Positions 1-8,310 of a DNA stretch of 64,000 bases are shown here, piece after piece. A program made the position numbers and the translations under genes. Numbering within the stretch: position 1 is the stretch's first letter; each line of letters opens with the position of its first letter. Origin of the DNA: an uncultured Maribacter sp. (GTDB taxonomy: Bacteria > Bacteroidota > Bacteroidia > Flavobacteriales > Flavobacteriaceae); contig CANNFY010000001.1 in the NCBI GenBank assembly GCA_947504045.1, positions 1,054,001 to 1,118,000 on the forward strand, given 5' to 3'. The notes beneath the pieces were generated by a model. It ran no database searches and was not told where the DNA came from. It saw only the letters and a program-made list of their open reading frames with translations.

Positions 1-1
1 T

Positions 2-1357
2 GATCGTTTAATAAGACCTTCTAATAGCGGAGAAGGGCTTTTTTATGGCGATTGGCATTATGGCCCCCAAAAATGGTTTATGGGAAATGTACAACTGCAT
101 AAGAAAGGTAATGGTATATTTTACGATGGATTAAAAATAACTACGGCATATCAATTTTTTGAAGAAAGTAGACATAATAGAAATTTTCAAGATGTAAATT
201 TATATTCCACCAATGAAAAAGTGGATGCCTTATCTGCTAATATAGATTTTGAAAATAAAAAGATTGGAAATTTGCGTTTGTATTATGGAGGCGAATTTAT
301 TTTTAATAAAGTATATTCTTTCGGAACAGAAGAAAATATAGATACAGGCGAGTTATTTGCAGCAGCAACAAGATACCCACATGGCGCAAGTTGGAAAACT
401 GTTGCAGCGTATGTTAACGGAGAATATAAAGTTAAGCCGAACGTTACGGTATTATCTGGTTTACGGTATAGTCATGTTTGGATAAATGCAGATTTTGATA
501 CTACTTTTTACCCTTTTCCTTTTGATAATGAAACTCTTAATGCAGGTGCTTTAACAGGTAGTGCAGGCTTAAGTTGGTTTCCTAAAAAAAATCTTCAAAT
601 TACATTTAATGGATCTACAGGTTTTAGAGCTCCTAATATAGATGATATAGGTAAAATTTTCGACTCTGAACCTGGCTCCGTAGTAGTGCCAAATCCAGAT
701 TTAGAACCAGAATATGCCTATAATGTAGAATTGGGTATTCATAAAAATATTAAAGATGTGGTTGTACTAAAAGGAGCAACTTTTTATACGTATTTGGTAG
801 ATGCCTTAGTACGAAGAGATTTTGAATTTAATGGGGAATCTGAGATTATATATAATGGCGAGCTAAGTAATGTACAAGCAATACAAAATGCAGCAAGAGC
901 TTATGTGTATGGTTTTGAATTTGGTTTAGATGCTTATATAAATGACAACCTATCTATAAATAGTAATATAACATTAACAGAAGGTATAGAGGAAGAGGAT
1001 GATGGTACAGATAGCCCTGCTAGGCATGTAGCGCCATATTTTGGAGATTTTCATATTATATGGAAAAACCAAAAACTAAAAACAGATTTGTACTTAAATT
1101 ACAATGCAGAAATTTCTTTTGATGATTTAGCCACCTCAGAAAGAAGCAAAGAATATATTTATGCTATTGATGTAGATGGAAACCCATATTCTCCATCTTG
1201 GTACACACTTAATTTTCGTTCTCAGTACGCAATTTCATCTGCGTTAAAAACAAATGTAAGTTTAGAAAATATTACAAACCAGCGGTATAGAACATATTCT
1301 TCAGGTATTGTTGCGCCAGGCATAAATCTTATTATTGGTGTAGGGTATAAATTTTAA
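2..1357 (+). CDS. TonB-dependent outer-membrane receptor, C-terminal part (5' end outside window)
   Basis: The frame is open from base 2, so this is the 3' part of a longer gene and the ATG at 80 is internal. The visible 451 residues look like the beta-barrel of a TonB-dependent receptor. They have alternating amphipathic strands, a FRAPNIDDIGK-type segment, the NPDLEPE motif typical of these barrels, and a C-terminal strand ending in aromatic Phe (GVGYKF). Such receptors import scarce nutrients (siderophores, cobalamin, haem or oligomers) across the outer membrane using TonB energy. The substrate cannot be told because the plug domain is missing. The gene ends at a strong hairpin terminator shared with the convergent gene on the other strand. 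Confidence 0.9.
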   Translation, partial: DRLIRPSNSGEGLFYGDWHYGPQKWFMGNVQLHKKGNGIFYDGLKITTAYQFFEESRHNRNFQDVNLYSTNEKVDALSANIDFENKKIGNLRLYYGGEFIFNKVYSFGTEENIDTGELFAAATRYPHGASWKTVAAYVNGEYKVKPNVTVLSGLRYSHVWINADFDTTFYPFPFDNETLNAGALTGSAGLSWFPKKNLQITFNGSTGFRAPNIDDIGKIFDSEPGSVVVPNPDLEPEYAYNVELGIHKNIKDVVVLKGATFYTYLVDALVRRDFEFNGESEIIYNGELSNVQAIQNAARAYVYGFEFGLDAYINDNLSINSNITLTEGIEEEDDGTDSPARHVAPYFGDFHIIWKNQKLKTDLYLNYNAEISFDDLATSERSKEYIYAIDVDGNPYSPSWYTLNFRSQYAISSALKTNVSLENITNQRYRTYSSGIVAPGINLIIGVGYKF

Positions 1358-1370
1358 TTCTATAAAATAA

Positions 1371-1400
1371 AAAAGGCGAAACAGTTTTGTTTCGCCTTTT
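1371..1400. terminator. Bidirectional intrinsic terminator
   Basis: A 13-bp perfect inverted repeat (AAAAGGCGAAACA at 1371-1383 against 1388-1400) has a GTTT loop and A/T tracts on both sides. It lies between the convergent receptor gene and the 1420-1863 gene and can serve both strands. Confidence 0.9.
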
Positions 1401-1419
1401 CTAATAAAAGAATAAGTTT

Positions 1420-1863
1420 TTAGTGCTTTACAGCATCTTTAGCTTTATCAACTGCATTACCAGCAGCATCTTTAGCAGAACTCATAGCATCACCTGCTTT
1501 ATCTTTAGCAGCATCTACAGCGTTTCCTGCAGCATCTTTAGCAGAGTTCATTGCGTCACCTGCTTTGTCTTTAGCAGCATCAACTGCATTACCAGCAGCA
1601 TCCTTAGCAGAATCAATAGCATTACCAGCAGCATCTTTAGCAGAGTCTACAGCATCACCTGCAGCGTTAGCCGCATCACCAGCTACATCTTTAGCAGCGT
1701 CAACTGCATTGTCAGCAGCTTCTCCAGCAGCATCAACAGCTTCAGTAGCCGCATCTCCAGCAGCTTCAGTAGCGTCTTTTGCTTTGTCAGCAGCTTCTCT
1801 ACATGATACAAACGATGCACTTAATGCAACCATTAAAATTGATCCTAAAATTACTTTTTTCAT
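1420..1863 (-). CDS. LEA-like repetitive lipoprotein (Ala/Asp/Lys 11-mer repeats)
   Basis: A 147-residue protein. A hydrophobic signal is followed by a lipobox-like SFVSC (Cys21), so it is probably a lipoprotein. The rest is almost only Ala, Asp, Lys and Gly in an 11-residue period (variants of AKDAAGNAVDS), best preserved from about residue 77 to the end. The DNA repeats with it in 33-bp units. An 11-mer Ala/Lys/Asp period is the hallmark of group-3 LEA-type and YtxH-like proteins. These form amphipathic helices or stay disordered and are linked to desiccation or envelope stress. That function is inference; only the signal and repeats are seen. Long open frames on the opposite strand are shadows of the repeat. 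Confidence 0.8.
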   Translation of the reverse strand: MKKVILGSILMVALSASFVSCREAADKAKDATEAAGDAATEAVDAAGEAADNAVDAAKDVAGDAANAAGDAVDSAKDAAGNAIDSAKDAAGNAVDAAKDKAGDAMNSAKDAAGNAVDAAKDKAGDAMSSAKDAAGNAVDKAKDAVKH

Positions 1864-2005
1864 TGTGAATGTTTTTTAGTGTTTAATTATGTTATAACGC
1901 AAATATATACGTAAAAATTCGGATTTTAGATGTTATAATGTAAGAAAGAGAGGATTACTATATATTTTGGTAGGGTATAAAGGCCTATTATTCAATCTAA
2001 ATTTA

Positions 2006-2013
2006 TAATTTTG
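2006..2013 (+). promoter_or_regulatory. -7 promoter box (TAATTTTG) before ileS
   Basis: This matches the Bacteroidota -7 consensus TAnnTTTG and sits 32 bases before the ileS start, giving a short leader. No clear TTG element lies at the expected upstream spacing, so this is a partial match only. Confidence 0.45.
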
Positions 2014-2045
2014 CAGCCTTAATTTAAAGGTAGAGTACTGAAATA

Positions 2046-5000
2046 ATGAAGTTTGCAGGATACAACAATTTAGATTTACCAAAGGTAGCAGAAGAAATTC
2101 TTAAATACTGGAAGGAACAAAATATTTTTGATAAAAGTGTTTCTTCTAGAGAAGGAAAACCAAGTTACGTTTTTTACGAAGGGCCACCTTCCGCAAATGG
2201 TATGCCAGGTATACACCATGTTATGGCTCGTACTATTAAAGATATTTTTCCTAGGTATAAAACCATGAAAGGTTTTCAAGTAAAAAGAAAAGCAGGTTGG
2301 GATACACACGGTTTACCTATTGAGTTAGGGGTAGAAAAAGAACTAGGAATTACAAAAGAAGATATTGGTACTAAAATATCTGTAGAAGAATATAATGCAG
2401 CTTGTAAAAAAGCTGTAATGCGATATACTGATGTTTGGAATGAAATGACCGAAAAGGTTGGGTATTGGGTAGATATGGAAGATCCATATATTACTTATAA
2501 ATCCAAATACATGGAGTCTGTATGGTGGCTTTTAAAACAAATTTATAATAAAGATCTTATTTATAAAGGATACACCATACAGCCGTATTCACCAAAAGCA
2601 GGTACCGGATTAAGCTCTCATGAACTTAACCAACCAGGAACCTACCAAGATGTAACAGATACAACCGTAACAGCACAATTTAAAGCAGTAAACGAGTCTC
2701 TTCCAGATTTTTTACAAGAGGAAGGAACAATCTTTTTCTTGGCATGGACAACTACTCCTTGGACGTTACCTAGTAATACCGCTTTAACTGTAGGTCCTAA
2801 AATAGACTATGTTTTAGTAGAAACGTATAACCAATATACGTTTAAGCCAATGAACGTAATACTTGCTAAAAATTTAGTAAGCAAACAATTTGCAGGAAAA
2901 TATACTAAAGTAGAGACTAAACCAGAATTATTAGAGTACAAATCTGGCGACAAAAAAATACCATATTACGTTGTAAAAGAATTTAAAGGAAAAGACCTTG
3001 TTGGTATTAAGTATGAGCAACTTATAGATTATGTTCTGCCTTACCAAAATGCAGAAAATGCATTTAGAGTAATATCTGGAGACTTTGTTACTACTGAAGA
3101 TGGTACAGGTATTGTGCATACAGCTCCTACTTTTGGTGCAGATGATGCATTAGTTGCAAAACAAGCAGTGCCAGAAATTCCGCCAATGTTAGTGTTAGAT
3201 GAGAACGGAAACCCAGTTCCATTGGTAGATTTACAAGGTAAATTTAGACCAGAACTAGGCGAATGGGGAGGTAAATATGTTAAGAATGAGTATTATGCAG
3301 ATGGCGAGGCTCCAGACCGTTCTATAGATGTAGAAATTGCTATACGCTTAAAAGAAGAAAATAAAGCATTTAAGGTAGAAAAATATGTGCACAGCTATCC
3401 AAACTGTTGGCGTACAGATAAGCCTATACTATATTATCCATTAGACTCGTGGTTTATAAAAGTAACCGATGTTAAAGATAAAATGTTTCAGTTAAATGAA
3501 ACAATAAACTGGAAACCAAAATCTACAGGAGAAGGTAGGTTTGGTAATTGGTTAGCAAATGCAAACGACTGGAACCTTTCTAGATCTAGATATTGGGGAA
3601 TACCACTTCCTATTTGGAGAACAGAAGATGGTAAAGAAGAAATAATTATTGGTTCTGTAGCAGAATTAAAAGAGGAAATGGCTAAGGCACAAAAAGCTGG
3701 TGTTTTAGACAAAGATATTTTTAAGGATTTTGTTGTTGGCGATATGAGCGATGAAAACTATGAGAAAATAGATTTACATAAGAATATTGTAGATCAAATT
3801 ACTTTAGTTTCGGCCTCTGGAAAACCAATGAAAAGAGAAAGTGATCTTATTGATGTTTGGTTTGATAGTGGTTCTATGCCATATGCACAATGGCATTACC
3901 CGTTTGAGAATAAAGAACTAATAGACGAAGGAAAAACTTTTCCTGCAGATTTTATTGCAGAAGGCGTAGACCAAACAAGAGGATGGTTTTACACATTACA
4001 CGCAATTGCAACTATGGTTTTTGATTCTGTTGCGTATAAGAATGTAGTGTCCAATGGCTTGGTTTTAGATAAAGAGGGTAAAAAAATGTCTAAGCGTTTA
4101 GGTAATGCTGTAGATCCATTTACCACAATGGATGCGCATGGCCCAGATGCTACACGTTGGTACATGATATCTAACGCAAACCCTTGGGATAATTTAAAGT
4201 TTGATATTGAGGGTATTACAGAAGTTAAAAGAAAGTTTTTTGGCACACTATACAACACCTATTCTTTTTTTGCTCTATATGCCAATTTAGACGATTTTAA
4301 ATATGCAGAGGATGATATTCCTTTAAAAGATAGACCAGAAATAGATCGTTGGATTTTGTCTGAACTACACACATTAATAAAAACAGTAGATGAGGCCTAT
4401 GCAGAATATGAGCCAACTAGAGCTACTAGAGCAATATCAGATTACGTACAAGAAAATTTAAGTAACTGGTATGTAAGATTATGTAGAAGACGTTTCTGGA
4501 AAGGAGAATATGAGCAAGATAAAATATCGGCATACCAAACATTATATACTTGTTTGGTAACTATAGCAAAATTATCTGCACCAGTTGCGCCATTTTTTAT
4601 GGACAGGCTTTATAAAGATCTAACCAATACAACCCAAAAAGATGCTGCTGAAAGCGTGCATTTAGCAGACTTTCCAAAATTTGATAAAGCAATTATAGAT
4701 TCAGATTTAGAAAGTAAAATGGAGAAAGCACAAACTATATCCTCTTTAGTTTTATCTATAAGACAAAAAGAAAAAATAAAAGTGCGCCAACCATTGCAAA
4801 AAATAATGGTGCCAATTTTAGATGAAAAGCAGAAGGAAGAGATAGAAGCAGTTGCAGATTTAATTAAGTCTGAGGTTAATGTAAAAGAAATTGAACTTTT
4901 AGATGATGCATCAGGTATTTTAGTAAAGCAAATAAAACCTAACTTTAAAACCTTAGGACCTAAGTTTGGTAAAGACATGAAACAAATTGCAAAAGCTGTT

Positions 5001-5444
5001 TCTAATCTTAATCAAGAAGATATCCAAGAAATTGAACAGAATGGCGAATTATCTATTAACATAGAAAATAAAAGTATTAAATTACAGTTACAGGATGTAG
5101 AGATTTCTTCTCAAGATATTGAAGGGTGGTTAGTAGCAACATCAGGCAAAATTACAGTTGCATTAGATGTTACTATTAACGATGAATTAAGAAAAGAAGG
5201 AATTGCTAGAGAATTAGTAAATCGTATTCAAAACATTAGAAAAGACTCTGGTTTTGAAGTTACAGATAAAATTGATATAAAAGTTTTAAAAGACGGTATT
5301 GTAGAAGAAGCAATTGCCAAAAATATAAATTATATTAAAACAGAAACGCTAACCGCGGATTTGCATTTTGAAGAAAAATTAGAAAGTGGCACGGAAGTAA
5401 CTTTTGACCAAGTGAACACAAAATTGTTTATTGAAAAACATTAA
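2046..5444 (+). CDS. ileS: Isoleucyl-tRNA synthetase (eukaryote-like type)
   Basis: Class I aminoacyl-tRNA synthetase that charges tRNA-Ile with isoleucine in the cytoplasm. At 1132 residues it is longer than the roughly 930-residue classical bacterial type. The HIGH motif reads GIHH (residues 55-58) and the KMSKS loop reads KMSKR (680-684), the signature of the eukaryote-like (type 2) IleRS common in Bacteroidota. That group is known for low mupirocin sensitivity, so resistance is an inference from family. The editing domain lies between the two motifs and the anticodon-binding region follows. It is first in a run with the dksA-like gene, a secreted protein and lspA, the usual neighbours in this phylum. 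Confidence 0.97.
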   Translation: MKFAGYNNLDLPKVAEEILKYWKEQNIFDKSVSSREGKPSYVFYEGPPSANGMPGIHHVMARTIKDIFPRYKTMKGFQVKRKAGWDTHGLPIELGVEKELGITKEDIGTKISVEEYNAACKKAVMRYTDVWNEMTEKVGYWVDMEDPYITYKSKYMESVWWLLKQIYNKDLIYKGYTIQPYSPKAGTGLSSHELNQPGTYQDVTDTTVTAQFKAVNESLPDFLQEEGTIFFLAWTTTPWTLPSNTALTVGPKIDYVLVETYNQYTFKPMNVILAKNLVSKQFAGKYTKVETKPELLEYKSGDKKIPYYVVKEFKGKDLVGIKYEQLIDYVLPYQNAENAFRVISGDFVTTEDGTGIVHTAPTFGADDALVAKQAVPEIPPMLVLDENGNPVPLVDLQGKFRPELGEWGGKYVKNEYYADGEAPDRSIDVEIAIRLKEENKAFKVEKYVHSYPNCWRTDKPILYYPLDSWFIKVTDVKDKMFQLNETINWKPKSTGEGRFGNWLANANDWNLSRSRYWGIPLPIWRTEDGKEEIIIGSVAELKEEMAKAQKAGVLDKDIFKDFVVGDMSDENYEKIDLHKNIVDQITLVSASGKPMKRESDLIDVWFDSGSMPYAQWHYPFENKELIDEGKTFPADFIAEGVDQTRGWFYTLHAIATMVFDSVAYKNVVSNGLVLDKEGKKMSKRLGNAVDPFTTMDAHGPDATRWYMISNANPWDNLKFDIEGITEVKRKFFGTLYNTYSFFALYANLDDFKYAEDDIPLKDRPEIDRWILSELHTLIKTVDEAYAEYEPTRATRAISDYVQENLSNWYVRLCRRRFWKGEYEQDKISAYQTLYTCLVTIAKLSAPVAPFFMDRLYKDLTNTTQKDAAESVHLADFPKFDKAIIDSDLESKMEKAQTISSLVLSIRQKEKIKVRQPLQKIMVPILDEKQKEEIEAVADLIKSEVNVKEIELLDDASGILVKQIKPNFKTLGPKFGKDMKQIAKAVSNLNQEDIQEIEQNGELSINIENKSIKLQLQDVEISSQDIEGWLVATSGKITVALDVTINDELRKEGIARELVNRIQNIRKDSGFEVTDKIDIKVLKDGIVEEAIAKNINYIKTETLTADLHFEEKLESGTEVTFDQVNTKLFIEKH

Positions 5445-5448
5445 GATT

Positions 5449-5832
5449 ATGGCAGAAGAATTAAAAGTAAGGTATTCAGATAAAGACTTAGAAGAATTTA
5501 GAGTACTAATAGAAGAGAAAATAGAAAAAGCAAAAAGCCATTTAGAACTATTAAAAAGTTCTTATATGAACGATGGTAATAATGGTACAGACGATACCTC
5601 ACCAACATTTAAAGCTTTTGAAGAAGGCTCACAAACTATGAGTAAAGAAGCTAATACCCAATTAGCTATTCGTCAAGAAAAATTTATACGCGACTTAAAA
5701 AATGCCGTTCTTAGAATAGAAAATAAGACGTATGGTATTTGTAGAGTTACCGGTAAACTTATAAATAAAGAAAGACTAAAGTTAGTACCGCATGCAACGC
5801 TAAGTATTGAAGCTAAAAACATGCAAAAATAA
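5449..5832 (+). CDS. DksA/TraR-family protein lacking the full zinc finger
   Basis: A 127-residue protein with a long N-terminal helical hairpin and a C-terminal YGICRVTGKLI segment, as in DksA/TraR RNA-polymerase-binding regulators. DksA normally has four zinc cysteines (CxxC...CxxC). Here only the first Cys is kept: the first pair reads CRVT and the second site reads PHAT, so zinc binding is probably lost. An upstream in-frame ATG at 5431 would overlap ileS by 14 bp. The ATG at 5449, just after the ileS stop, fits the conserved MAEELK-type start better. It is co-transcribed with ileS and followed directly by a hairpin. Confidence 0.88.
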   Translation: MAEELKVRYSDKDLEEFRVLIEEKIEKAKSHLELLKSSYMNDGNNGTDDTSPTFKAFEEGSQTMSKEANTQLAIRQEKFIRDLKNAVLRIENKTYGICRVTGKLINKERLKLVPHATLSIEAKNMQK

Positions 5833-5836
5833 TATA

Positions 5837-5855
5837 AACGCCCTTAAAGGGCGTT
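5837..5855 (+). terminator. Hairpin terminator after the dksA-like gene
   Basis: The arms AACGCCC (5837-5843) and GGGCGTT (5849-5855) form a GC-rich stem followed by CTTT. It starts 5 bases after the stop codon. It may attenuate rather than end the ileS operon, because the next gene starts only 15 bases later. Confidence 0.65.
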
Positions 5856-5869
5856 CTTTATAACCAAGC

Positions 5870-6490
5870 ATGAAAAAACTTATATTCCCCCTTTTGTTTT
5901 TTTGCTTCTTTGTTGGTTTAAGTCAAAAAGTAGTTAAGAAATCAATACTAAATAGTTCTATTTCTACCATAGAAATAGATGCTGCCAATTGTTATAAGGT
6001 AGAGGTTTTAACAACAGATAATAATCAAATAGTTGTAGAAGCTAAGATAGATGGTGAGTACCAAAAAGACTTACTATTAAGCGTAATAGAAAAAGAAAAC
6101 TCTATTGGTATTAAAACAGATTTTCAGCCAGTTTTTACACATCCTAACGATAAATTAAGTGCCCATAAAGTTATTTCAATAACATTAAAAATTATGTTGC
6201 CAAAAAATAAAAATGTTATGCTGTTGGGTACAACTAGTAATATAATAGCTTCTGGCGACTATAAAAGTTTAAAAGTATCATTAGAAGAAGGTTATTGTAA
6301 CTTATTAAAAATTAAAGGAGAAATTTTTGTAACAACAAAAAGCGGAGATATTACAGTAGAAAATAAAATGGGAAAGTTTGTTACATACAGTAAATACGGA
6401 AAAATTGAGCAAGACACTTTTCCTGAAGATAATTCTCTTTTTAATTTAACAACTATAACAGGAAATATCTTGTTAAATAAAATAAAATAA
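5870..6490 (+). CDS. Secreted protein of unknown function, possible beta-solenoid
   Basis: 206 residues with a clear signal peptide (hydrophobic residues 4-17, cut near LSQ). The body has short alternating strands with TTSNI, SGDYKSLKVSL and TTKSGDITVE turns, resembling the DUF2807/DUF4097 class of repeat beta-sheet adhesin-like proteins. That assignment is only by look. It sits between the dksA-like gene and lspA in the same direction, with 33 bp to lspA. No catalytic motif is visible. Confidence 0.75.
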   Translation: MKKLIFPLLFFCFFVGLSQKVVKKSILNSSISTIEIDAANCYKVEVLTTDNNQIVVEAKIDGEYQKDLLLSVIEKENSIGIKTDFQPVFTHPNDKLSAHKVISITLKIMLPKNKNVMLLGTTSNIIASGDYKSLKVSLEEGYCNLLKIKGEIFVTTKSGDITVENKMGKFVTYSKYGKIEQDTFPEDNSLFNLTTITGNILLNKIK

Positions 6491-6522
6491 TATGTCTACT
6501 TTTACCTTCGATAATTAAAATT

Positions 6523-7176
6523 ATGAATTTAAAAAAGTCATTACTACTAATTTTTATTTTACTATTAATAGATCAAATAAGTAAAATATATATAAAAACT
6601 AATTTTGTATTAGGAGAATCTGTTGAGGTATTTAATTGGTTTAAAGTACTTTTTATAGAAAATGAAGGTGCTGCTTGGGGTGCAAAATTAAGTGATATTT
6701 TTCCTGTTTCTGATGCTACAGGAAAGCTTATTTTAACTGTTTTTAGACTTTTTGCAATAACTGGTATTGGCTATTGGCTATATGATGTTATAAGAAAAGG
6801 AGCTTCTAATACTTTAATTATTGCAGTTTCTTGTATATTTTCTGGAGCTTTAGGTAATATTTTAGATTCTTTATTTTATGGTGTTATTTTTAATGATAGT
6901 TATAACCAAGTAGCTACACTTTTTTCAGAAGAGCCTTATGGAGGTTTTTTCTACGGAAAAGTGGTAGACATGCTATATTTTCCAATGGTAGATACTACAT
7001 TGCCAGAATGGGTTCCTTTTATTGGAGGAGACAATTTTCGTTTTTTTGAGCCAGTTTTTAATATAGCAGATACCGCTATTAGTACAGGTGTAGGTATATT
7101 ATTAGTTTTTAATAAAAAAGCCTTTGGAGAAGAAAAGGAAGAAATTGAGGAAGAGATTAAAAATCAACAAGAGTAA
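6523..7176 (+). CDS. lspA: Lipoprotein signal peptidase (signal peptidase II)
   Basis: Inner-membrane aspartyl protease that cleaves prolipoprotein signal peptides at the lipidated Cys. Four hydrophobic segments are visible. The catalytic aspartates are D115 in GNILD and D183 in FNIADTAI. At 217 residues it exceeds the usual 150-170. The two aspartates lie 68 residues apart, against about 27 in E. coli, because of an inserted loop between the third and fourth membrane segments, a form seen in Bacteroidota. A charged EEKEEIEEEIKNQQE-like tail ends the protein. The many lipoproteins in this window would be its substrates. Confidence 0.95.
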   Translation: MNLKKSLLLIFILLLIDQISKIYIKTNFVLGESVEVFNWFKVLFIENEGAAWGAKLSDIFPVSDATGKLILTVFRLFAITGIGYWLYDVIRKGASNTLIIAVSCIFSGALGNILDSLFYGVIFNDSYNQVATLFSEEPYGGFFYGKVVDMLYFPMVDTTLPEWVPFIGGDNFRFFEPVFNIADTAISTGVGILLVFNKKAFGEEKEEIEEEIKNQQE

Positions 7177-7179
7177 TTT

Positions 7180-7740
7180 TTAAAATTTATAGGTTCTTTT
7201 TGGTGTAACGCAGTAATCTAACCGAATATCTGTTTTATAAACGTCTGTAATTTGTTCTTCTGCATCAAAAAAAGAAAGACCAACTTTTATTACATTGGGC
7301 TTACATTTAGATAAAAAATTATCGTAAAAGCCTTTGCCATACCCAACTCTATTCCCTTTTTTATCAAAAGCTAAAAGAGGAACAAATACCACATCAATAG
7401 TTGTGTCTTCTACTTTAAAACCATTTAATGGTTCTGGAACATTCCAAGAATTTTTTTTGAAAATAGTATTGTCTGTAAGTAAGTAGTTTTCTAGACTACT
7501 GGCGGTTGTTATTTTTGGAATAATAACATTTTTATCTTTTCCTTGTAAAATAGATAGTATAAAGCTAGTATCTATTTCATTTTTTTCAATTATAGACAAA
7601 AAAATATGGTAGTTGGTGTACTGCCATATTGGTAACTCTAATGCTTTATTAGAAATAGATAAACTTTCTGTAAATAAAGAATCACTTGAAAAGTGCGCTC
7701 TTTTTTTTAGGTATATACTTCGTAAATCTTTTTTCAACAT
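7180..7740 (-). CDS. 5-formyltetrahydrofolate cyclo-ligase
   Basis: A 186-residue enzyme of the MTHFS/YgfA family that converts 5-formyl-THF to 5,10-methenyl-THF with ATP in one-carbon metabolism. The family signature RVGYGKGFYDNFL lies in the C-terminal half, and basic residues KKDLRSIYLKKR near the start match the ATP/folate-binding N-terminus. Length is normal. It converges on lspA with a 3-bp gap. A small open frame (7792-7878) lies just upstream on the same strand. Confidence 0.93.
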   Translation of the reverse strand: MLKKDLRSIYLKKRAHFSSDSLFTESLSISNKALELPIWQYTNYHIFLSIIEKNEIDTSFILSILQGKDKNVIIPKITTASSLENYLLTDNTIFKKNSWNVPEPLNGFKVEDTTIDVVFVPLLAFDKKGNRVGYGKGFYDNFLSKCKPNVIKVGLSFFDAEEQITDVYKTDIRLDYCVTPKRTYKF

Positions 7741-7791
7741 ATAGTATAGTTGATTAGTAAGTTTACGTAAGACTAGTAACTTTAAAAGGTA

Positions 7792-7878
7792 TTACTCTTT
7801 AATAGAAGATGAGTAAAACACTTTAAAGAATAACATTAATATTAAATAAGTTCCTAAAGTAATTATGTAATTGTCCAT
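7792..7878 (-). CDS. Possible 28-residue hydrophobic peptide
   Basis: An ATG-to-TAA frame on the minus strand encodes a peptide with one hydrophobic stretch (about residues 5-20) and a polar, charged tail. It lies 51 bp upstream of the cyclo-ligase gene and could be a small membrane protein or a leader. Frames this short arise by chance in AT-rich DNA, so support is weak. Confidence 0.3.
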   Translation of the reverse strand: MDNYIITLGTYLILMLFFKVFYSSSIKE

Positions 7879-8310
7879 GCTTTTTCGGGTTTTTCAATGA
7901 TTTAAAAGTAAATAAAAAAATCGATACAATACCCATGAAGTGCACTTTTTTATCGATGAAATACACTTTTTTAACAAAAAATTTAATAAAACGCTTACTA
8001 TTATTTAATATAGTATTAATTTTTATTATATTAATTAATTGATAATCAGTTAATTATGTTGTATTTGTTATTTCGGCTACAATAATGTGTTATTTTTAAA
8101 TAAAACAGCTTTTTTTAACTTTTTATTTAAAAATTATTGGGTCTAATTTTAAAATGACCATATTTTCCTTCAAAAATTAAAGATTTAACAATGTAATATG
8201 TGTATAGTTGCTATATAAAATAGCGTTAAAAATTAAAAAATAGATAGATATTAATTAAAAAACATAGTAATTTAACCTATCCTATTAAACGCTATAAAAT
8301 ATAAAAGTAG
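7879..8310. other. AT-rich intergenic stretch before uvrC
   Basis: No convincing gene is seen. The one notable structure is a pair of 18-bp imperfect direct repeats (7935-7952 and 7956-7973, differing at two bases) of the form ATGAARTRCACTTTTTTA. They could be regulator sites. The remainder is A/T runs that presumably carry the divergent promoters of the cyclo-ligase side and uvrC. Confidence 0.5.
7935..7973. repeat. Two 18-bp imperfect direct repeats
   Basis: The units at 7935-7952 and 7956-7973 differ at two of 18 positions and are spaced 21 bp centre to centre (two helical turns). They lie between divergent genes, so a binding site for a transcription factor is possible. Confidence 0.5.

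Noticed and set aside
1440-1760. 33-bp DNA repeats as a CRISPR-like array
   Set aside because: There are no unique spacers; the repeats are contiguous, in frame and coding.
1423-1879. Long plus-strand frames over the LEA-like gene
   Set aside because: They are mirror frames of the 33-bp repeats; only the minus-strand frame has a signal peptide and start.
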